NCBI RefSeq assembly: GCF_006517175.1 | Contig: NZ_CP041186.1 | Coordinates: 2,011,001-2,075,000 of the forward strand | Reading direction: 5' to 3' | Origin: Persicimonas caeni | GTDB lineage: Bacteria > Myxococcota_A > Bradymonadia > Bradymonadales > Bradymonadaceae | DNA length: 64,000 nt | Shown here: positions 58,951-64,000 of the stretch, one piece after another | Layout: each line of letters starts with the position of its first letter | Position numbering within the stretch: position 1 is the first letter of the stretch | The notes under the pieces: model-generated | Seen by the model: the letters and a program-made list of their open reading frames with translations, nothing else | Database searches by the model: none | Told to the model about the DNA's origin: nothing | Translations under genes and position numbers: made by a program

Positions 58951-60678
58951 ATGTCGAACGAAACCGACACACAGAAAGTCAGCAAGACGCGAAAGCTCGT
59001 CAGCGGCGCCAACGCCATCGTGATCATCGTGGCGACGGTGGGGATTGCGATCGCGCTCAACGCCATCTCGAGCCAGGTCTTCTCGCGCGTCGACCTGACC
59101 GAGAACAAGATCTACACGCTCAGCGAGGCGAGCGAGCGGGCCGTCGACGGGCTCGACGAGCCGGTGCACGTCAAGGCGTTCATCTCGCCGGACCTGCCCC
59201 CGCCGATGCACAACCTGTCGCAGACGGTGGCCGACACCCTCGACGAGTACGCCGCCGCCAGCGGGGACAAGCTCACCTTTGAAATCATCTCGCCGGAGGA
59301 CGGCGAAGAGATCGAGGAGGACGCCAAGGGCTTTGGTTGCGAGAAGGTCGCCATCGGCCAGCAGTCCGAAGACGAAGTGTCGCTGCGCGCGGTCTACAAG
59401 TGCGTGGCGTTCACCCAGGGCGAAAATCTGGAGGTCGTCGATGACCTGCAGGCCGCCCCCGGAGCGTCCCTGGCCAACTACGAGTACGAGTTCACCAAGG
59501 CGCTGCTCAACCTGCAGGAGACCGAGCCGCGCAAGCTCGCCTTCGTGTCGGGCTTCGGCGGCCCGGCCCAGAGCCCGCAGTTCTTGCAGTCGGTCCAGCC
59601 GGTCTTCGAGCAGCTGTACGGCGACCTCGTCGAGGTCACCACCGTCGACCTGGCGGGCGAGGCGCCCGAGGTGGGCGAGGATGTCTCCGCCCTGCTCATC
59701 CTCAACGCCGAGCAGCCCTTCTCGGACGCGGCGATCTTCGCGCTCGACCAGTACGTCCAGCGCGGCGGAAGCGTGGGCTGGTTCCAGTCGGCAACCGGCC
59801 CGGACGCCCAGGCCCAGCAACAACTCATGCGCCAGATGCAAGCCGGCCAGCTTCGCGGCCGCAACCTGCCCGACGTGCGCGCGCCGCTCGAGCCGGGCCT
59901 GAGCGAGGTCTTCAAGGAGTACGGCCTCGAGCTTCGCGCCGACCTGGTCGTCGACCCCGAAAACGGCGTCACCGCCCTGGCCGCCACCCGCCAGGGCCTG
60001 GCCCAGATCACCCAGCCGGGCGCGTTCATGACCCCGGAGCTCGACCGTACGCTACCGTTCATGCGCGACTTCAGCGCCCTGGCGATGCCCGTCCCCTCGA
60101 CGATCGTGGTGCAACCGTGGGTCGAAGAAGACGACGACGTCGAAGCCCACCGCGTCATCCAGACCGCCGACACGGCCCTGCGCCGCCCCACCCCGCCGCG
60201 CACGTTCAGCTACGAGACGCTGAGCGAACAAGCCGCCGACGAAGAACAGGGCCAATGGACCCTCGCCGCCACGCTGCAGGGCGAGATGCGAAGCTACTAC
60301 GACAGCAACCCGCTCCCCGAAGGCCGCACCGAAGCCGACCTCGCCGCGGACAAGAAACCCGCACGCCTGCTCGTCGTCGGCAGCGGCGACTTCTTCCGCC
60401 CGGTCCCCTCGGTCGGCTACGACCAGCAACTGGCCAGCCTGGGCGGCCAATTCTTCGTCAACAGCGTCGAGTGGCTCATCCAGGACACCGCCCTGACCCA
60501 GATCCGCACCAAGGCGATGCCGCGGCTTCTGGGAGAGGTCCCCGAAGAGACCAAACACTCGCTGCAATTCGTCAACATCGCAGCCGTCCCGGCGGTCTTC
60601 GCCCTCATCGGCGTGTTCATGATGTCGAGGAGGCGACGCCGGCGTGAGTCGCTCGATCGAACCCAAGGGAGGGATTAA
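58951..60678 (+). CDS. GldG family ABC-associated protein
   Basis: This protein of 575 aa has an N-terminal membrane segment (ANAIVIIVATVGIAIALNAI), an extracytoplasmic domain starting RVDLTENKIYTLSEASERAVDGLDEPVHVKAFIS (the GldG signature), a long periplasmic region, and a C-terminal membrane segment (VNIAAVPAVFALIGVFMMSRRRRRRES). GldG/DUF4350-like proteins partner GldA/GldF in gliding bacteria and in many non-gliders. It directly follows the permease gene in one operon. Confidence 0.9.
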   Translation: MSNETDTQKVSKTRKLVSGANAIVIIVATVGIAIALNAISSQVFSRVDLTENKIYTLSEASERAVDGLDEPVHVKAFISPDLPPPMHNLSQTVADTLDEYAAASGDKLTFEIISPEDGEEIEEDAKGFGCEKVAIGQQSEDEVSLRAVYKCVAFTQGENLEVVDDLQAAPGASLANYEYEFTKALLNLQETEPRKLAFVSGFGGPAQSPQFLQSVQPVFEQLYGDLVEVTTVDLAGEAPEVGEDVSALLILNAEQPFSDAAIFALDQYVQRGGSVGWFQSATGPDAQAQQQLMRQMQAGQLRGRNLPDVRAPLEPGLSEVFKEYGLELRADLVVDPENGVTALAATRQGLAQITQPGAFMTPELDRTLPFMRDFSALAMPVPSTIVVQPWVEEDDDVEAHRVIQTADTALRRPTPPRTFSYETLSEQAADEEQGQWTLAATLQGEMRSYYDSNPLPEGRTEADLAADKKPARLLVVGSGDFFRPVPSVGYDQQLASLGGQFFVNSVEWLIQDTALTQIRTKAMPRLLGEVPEETKHSLQFVNIAAVPAVFALIGVFMMSRRRRRRESLDRTQGRD

Positions 60679-61045
60679 CCACGGGGCACACAGGGGGCAC
60701 GGAGAACTGCTTTTCTTTTTCCTCTCCCCGTGTCTCCGTGCTCTCCGTGGTGAAAACCAACGTTCAATTCACCACGGGGCACACAGGGCGCACGGAGAAC
60801 TGCTTTTCTTTTTCCTCTCCCCGTGTCCCCGTGCTCTCCGTGGTGAAAACCAACGTTCAATTCACCACGGGGCACACAGGGGGCACGGAGAACTGCTTTT
60901 CTTTTTCCTCTCCCCGTGTCCCCGTGCTCTCCGTGGTGAAAACCAACGTTCAATTCACCACGGGGCACACAGGGGGCACGGAGAACTGCTTTTCTTTTTC
61001 CTCTCCCCGTGTCCCCGTGCTCTCCGTGGTGAAAACCAAGAGAAG
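60679..61045. repeat. Four tandem 93-bp repeats inside the operon
   Basis: Units start at 60679, 60772, 60865 and 60958 with an exact 93-bp period. Each begins CCACGGGGCACACAGGGGGC and ends CTCTCCGTGGTGAAAACCAA, and its ends are complementary (CACCACGG/CCGTGGTG), so each can fold. As 93 is a multiple of 3, spurious frames (NHGAHRGHGE) stay open. They separate GldG from the DUF4340 gene. Confidence 0.95.
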
Positions 61046-61055
61046 GAGACCAACC

Positions 61056-61622
61056 ATGCAAAAGAGCACATGGATCGCCGTCATCGCTCTTGCCGTACTC
61101 GCCGGCGTCTTCTTTGTGATACGCGACGAGCCGAGCAAGACCGTCGAGACGCCCACGAGGATCGAGGCGGTCGAGAAGATGAGTCGGGTCGAGATCATCC
61201 AGCCGAAGGCCGCCGGCGGCGAGTTGATCGTGTTCGAGCGAGGAGAGGCGGGCTGGCGGATGACGCGGCCGGTCGAGGGCGCATTGACCAGCTCGGCGCA
61301 GAACAAGCTCGAGGGTCTGTTCGCCAAAGAAATTCGAACCGATGACTTGCGCTTGAGCGTCAAAAAAGCCAAAGAATATGGCCTCGACGAGGCGTCGGCG
61401 GTCAAGGTGGCCGCTTACTCGGCGGGCTCGGATACGGCGGCCCTGGAACTCGAGGTCGGCCGCGAAATCCGCGTCGAGCAGACCGGCGTCAGGCGCACCT
61501 ATATTCGCAAACCGGGCAAAGACCGCATCTACCGCGCCCAAGTCGCCCTCGGCGACTTCGTGCGCAACGCCCCCGACAAGTTTCGCCCAAAGGCCAAAGA
61601 GGCGGAACAGGACGTAGAGTAA
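61056..61622 (+). CDS. DUF4340 domain membrane protein
   Basis: This protein of 188 aa has one N-terminal membrane segment (WIAVIALAVLAGVFFVI) and a DUF4340-type extracytoplasmic domain (VEIIQPKAAGGELIVFERGEAGWRMTRPVEGALTSSAQNKLEGLF, then YGLDEASAVKVA...). DUF4340 proteins usually follow gldG, as here, although 377 bp of tandem repeats intervene. AGAAGGAGACC precedes ATG 61056. It is shorter than many family members, which have two or more DUF4340 units. Confidence 0.85.
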   Translation: MQKSTWIAVIALAVLAGVFFVIRDEPSKTVETPTRIEAVEKMSRVEIIQPKAAGGELIVFERGEAGWRMTRPVEGALTSSAQNKLEGLFAKEIRTDDLRLSVKKAKEYGLDEASAVKVAAYSAGSDTAALELEVGREIRVEQTGVRRTYIRKPGKDRIYRAQVALGDFVRNAPDKFRPKAKEAEQDVE

Positions 61623-61637
61623 GGCAAAGCTTCTTGG

Positions 61638-61791
61638 CGCCCCCCATCCGTCTCGCGCTAAACTGCGCGCGAGCCACCTTCCCCGAGGGGAAGGGATGCC
61701 GTTGCGAAAAGCTACGTGGTTCAGGCGCGCGAAGGCAGCCCTTACCCCGGGGGAAGGTGCCCGGAGCGGAGCGGAGGGCGGATGGGGGGCG
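61638..61791. repeat. Palindromic intergenic element with 13-bp ends
   Basis: Perfect 13-bp inverted ends (CGCCCCCCATCCG at 61638-61650 and CGGATGGGGGGCG at 61779-61791) flank a GC-rich core with further hairpins (CTTCCCCGAGGGGAAGG and TACCCCGGGGGAAGG). It resembles the intergenic element at 62.8-63.0 kb. No coding content. Confidence 0.75.
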
Positions 61792-61842
61792 TCGAGAAGC
61801 AACCACGCTGCTAAGAGAAATCCAAAGACACGAGAACGTGCA

Positions 61843-62784
61843 ATGCAAATCGGCTTCGTCATGGACCCCATCGCGTCGGTGAACATCAACGCCGACACCA
61901 CCTTCGCCTTCATGCTCGCCGCCCAAGAGCGCGGCCACGAGGTGTACTTCTTGAAGATGGAGGACCTCGCCGCCGAGGGTGACGAAGCCTGGGGCATCAT
62001 GCAGCACTGCCAGGTGCGCCGGGTGGCCGGAGACCACTACGAGCTCGACTCGCCGCAGTACGAGCCGCTGCACGCCCTCGACGCGATCTTCATGCGCAAG
62101 GACCCGCCCTTCGACGTGCCCTACCTGCACGCCGCGCACATGCTCGAGTTGGCCGAGGAGAAGGGCTGCTTCGTCATCAACAAGCCCAACGGCCTGCGCG
62201 CGGCCAACGAGAAGCTGTACGCGCTGCACTTCGCCGAGCTCATCCCCGACACCGTCGTCACCCGCAGCGCCGAGCGCATCCACGGCTTCCTCGACGACCA
62301 CGAGGGCCGCTGCATCATCAAGCCCATCGACGGCCACGGCGGCGAGGGCATCTTCGTGCTCGAGCGCGACGACAAAAACCTCAACGCCCTCATCGAGGTC
62401 GCGACCGACCACGAGCGCAAAAAGATCATCTGCCAGAGCTATATCCCCGAGATCCGCGAGGGCGACAAACGCATCCTCATGCTCGACGGCGAACCCCTGG
62501 GCGGCATCCTGCGCGTGCCCGCCGAGACCGAGCACCGCGGCAACATCCACGTGGGCGGCACGGTCAAGAAGGTCGAGCTGACCGAGCGCGACCGTGAGAT
62601 CTGCGAGAAGGTCGGCGAGCGCCTGCGCCAGGACGGCATCTGGTTCGCCGGCATCGACGTCATCGGGGAGTTTTTGACCGAGGTCAATGTGACGAGCCCG
62701 ACTGGCATTCAAGAGATGAGCCGGCTGAACGGGGTCGACGGGGCTGGGGATGTGATTGGGTTTATCGAGGGGCGGGTGGCGTAG
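61843..62784 (+). CDS. gshB: Glutathione synthetase
   Basis: This protein of 313 aa is an ATP-grasp enzyme aligned with bacterial GshB: MQIGFVMDPIASVNINADTTFAFMLAAQERGHEVY, FMRKDPPFDVPYLHAAHMLE, NKPNGLRAANEKLYALHF, IIKPIDGHGGEGIFVLERDD, ICQSYIPEIREGDKRILMLDGEPLGGILRVP, and FAGIDVIGEFLTEVNVTSPTGIQEM. It joins glycine to gamma-glutamylcysteine. The N-terminus fits ATG 61843. The product glutathione suits the GST-like and persulfide dioxygenase-like genes near 37-38 kb. Confidence 0.95.
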   Translation: MQIGFVMDPIASVNINADTTFAFMLAAQERGHEVYFLKMEDLAAEGDEAWGIMQHCQVRRVAGDHYELDSPQYEPLHALDAIFMRKDPPFDVPYLHAAHMLELAEEKGCFVINKPNGLRAANEKLYALHFAELIPDTVVTRSAERIHGFLDDHEGRCIIKPIDGHGGEGIFVLERDDKNLNALIEVATDHERKKIICQSYIPEIREGDKRILMLDGEPLGGILRVPAETEHRGNIHVGGTVKKVELTERDREICEKVGERLRQDGIWFAGIDVIGEFLTEVNVTSPTGIQEMSRLNGVDGAGDVIGFIEGRVA

Positions 62785-63026
62785 GTTTTGGGTTGTTGGG
62801 GCTGCCCCTCCGGCGGCTCTCGCTTCGCTCCGCCGCCACCTCCCCCGCGCTGAACACGCCGGGGAGGAGCGCCTCGCCCTTTTGTTATGCAATAGCCTCG
62901 CGTCGGAAATCCACCACTACTCGATCACGAAGGGGCTTCTCCCCGCGGCCTTCGCCGGGGGGAGGTGCCGAGCACCAGCCGCCAAAGGCGGCGGCGTGTG
63001 AGGCGGAGGGGCCCCCGAAAACCCAA
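62785..63026. repeat. Large imperfect palindromic intergenic element
   Basis: The ends GGGTTGTTGGGGCTGCCCCT and AGGGGCCCCCGAAAACCC are imperfect inverted repeats. Inside are CCTCCCCCGC...GGGGAGG and CCCCGCGGCC...GGGGGGAGG hairpins and the CGCTTCGCTCCG tract also seen in the 0-22 kb repeats. No gene is supported. Confidence 0.65.
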
Positions 63027-63029
63027 ACA

Positions 63030-64000
63030 CTACGAAAAGAGTCCCTTCTTAGGCTGCACCGACTCGCGCATCTTCCGATCCGCCCGCAACACCTCGATAT
63101 AATCCACCGGACCCTCCCACTCTCGCGTGACGTTCTGCACGCGCGGGCTCAGCGCCCTCACACGAGTAATCAGACGCTCTAAGAAGCCGGGCGGCAAGGC
63201 CTTTTGGTGCTCGGCGTGCTCCCACTCGTCGGCGAGGCGGTCGAGGACGCTCATGTCGACGTGGCGGCGGCGGGCGAGGTCTTGGAGGCTGTTGGCGAGT
63301 TCGACCAGGCCGTAGTCGTCGCGCTCGATCATCTCGGAGGCGACGCGGATGAGGCCGTCGGCGGCGATGACCTCGTCGGCATACAAAACAAGCGCGGCCT
63401 GGAAGTAGTTGATGATCGGGATGAGGCGGGGGCCGAAGACCCAGAAGCGCCCCGGCGCCGAGCGGCGGTCGAGGTGGATGAAGATGCGCTGGACGTTGTC
63501 GTGAACGCGCGTGTTGGCGAAGTGGCTCAGGATCGACTCGGCGGTGACGTCGTAGACCTCGGCCTCGTCCAAGATGGCGACGAGTTGCTCCTCGTCGACG
63601 GTGCCGGCGGCCAGGTCGGCGTACAGCGAGTAGATGAAGGCGTCCTGCTCGGCGTCGTCGCCGAACAGCGTCTCCGGGGCGATCTGGCTCATCGCGCGCA
63701 GCCGGAGCAGCGAGTCGAGCTTGTAGCCGACCTGCCCGCGCACGGCGCGGAAGCGTCCGGTCAGGATATTCTTGAGGGTGGGCTTGAGGATGAACGCATC
63801 GGGGCGGATGCCGTCGAGTTCGAATTTGCGCTCGAGGGTGTTGCGCATCTGCGAGGGGCTGCCCGAGATGAAGGTGACCAGCGCGCGGGTCTGCTCCTTC
63901 TCGCGGGTCAGCTCGCGCAACAGCGCCACCGCCCCAGGCACGTTAACCTTCTCCTCGGGCTTTTGCAGCGCGGTGCGAATCAGGTCGCGCACCGTGTCGA
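63030..64000 (-). CDS. App1-like/HAD phosphatase domain protein (partial)
   Basis: The frame is open from the stop at 63030 to the window edge, so the N-terminus is missing. The first visible residues DTVRDLIRTAL fit the end of a DxDDT/V HAD nucleophile motif. LVTFISGSPSQMRNTLERKFELDGIRPDAFILKPTLKNILTGRFRAVRGQVGYKLDSLLRL follows with the motif II Ser and motif III Lys expected of phosphatidate phosphatase App1-type domains. The remaining 200 residues are helical and unrecognised. GTG 63992 is not a likely true start. Confidence 0.65.
   Translation of the reverse strand, partial: DTVRDLIRTALQKPEEKVNVPGAVALLRELTREKEQTRALVTFISGSPSQMRNTLERKFELDGIRPDAFILKPTLKNILTGRFRAVRGQVGYKLDSLLRLRAMSQIAPETLFGDDAEQDAFIYSLYADLAAGTVDEEQLVAILDEAEVYDVTAESILSHFANTRVHDNVQRIFIHLDRRSAPGRFWVFGPRLIPIINYFQAALVLYADEVIAADGLIRVASEMIERDDYGLVELANSLQDLARRRHVDMSVLDRLADEWEHAEHQKALPPGFLERLITRVRALSPRVQNVTREWEGPVDYIEVLRADRKMRESVQPKKGLFS

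Noticed and set aside
60679-61045. Repeat-encoded proteins with NHGAHRGHGE motifs
   Set aside because: They arise because the 93-bp period is a multiple of three. Similar spurious frames come from such intergenic repeats in many genomes.

Overview
High-GC (roughly 60-65%) bacterial chromosome with long secreted or lipid-anchored proteins carrying FG-GAP, cadherin-like, thrombospondin-3 and RCC1 repeats, a MYXO-CTERM-like C-terminal anchor, GldG/ABC genes, and abundant intergenic palindromic and tandem repeats. This repertoire points to the Myxococcota/Bradymonadales part of the old deltaproteobacteria; that placement is inference from gene content only.

Region 1 (about 0.2-22 kb) looks like accreted DNA beside a tRNA-Pro gene (anticodon CGG, minus strand, 21866-21939). 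A 45-nt copy of the tRNA 3' half lies at 15449-15493 and a degenerate one at about 523-566. Each is joined to a dispersed 0.2-0.5 kb GC-rich palindromic repeat, of which five copies lie in 22 kb and none was seen further right. Between the copies sit a VRR-NUC nuclease/HEAT-repeat pair, a GNAT, FadR plus fatty acid hydroxylase, a truncated second hydroxylase, FNT, BASS, DUF4386 and DUF417 transporters or membrane proteins, a DehI-like pseudogene, a desaturase remnant, a PAS histidine kinase, an HdeD protein, a diadenylate-cyclase-domain protein and a broken hipA.

Region 2 (22-37 kb) is ordinary chromosome: an EcsC/TerB-like protein, an ECF sigma/anti-sigma pair, a DsbA-like protein, a giant cadherin/TSP3 surface protein, an M28 peptidase, a PLP lyase, an outer-membrane protein, a DUF819 permease and a P2-type ATPase. 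Region 3 (37-49.5 kb) combines sulfur handling (persulfide dioxygenase-like MBL, rhodanese, YeeE/YedE pair, SulP) with inorganic carbon handling: a carbonic-anhydrase-like protein behind a sigma54-like promoter, an MpsC-family protein, NADP isocitrate dehydrogenase, and SbtB/SbtA. icd and sbtA share a homologous leader element ending in an intrinsic terminator, which suggests common attenuation. A MutH homologue with all catalytic residues follows; MutH is normally gammaproteobacterial.

Region 4 (49.5-64 kb) holds a HEAT protein, a nicotinamidase, an RCC1 lipoprotein, a TPR protein, an ABC/GldG/DUF4340 gliding-type operon interrupted by a GATC-rich hairpin and four 93-bp tandem repeats, glutathione synthetase, and a partial App1-like phosphatase at the right edge.
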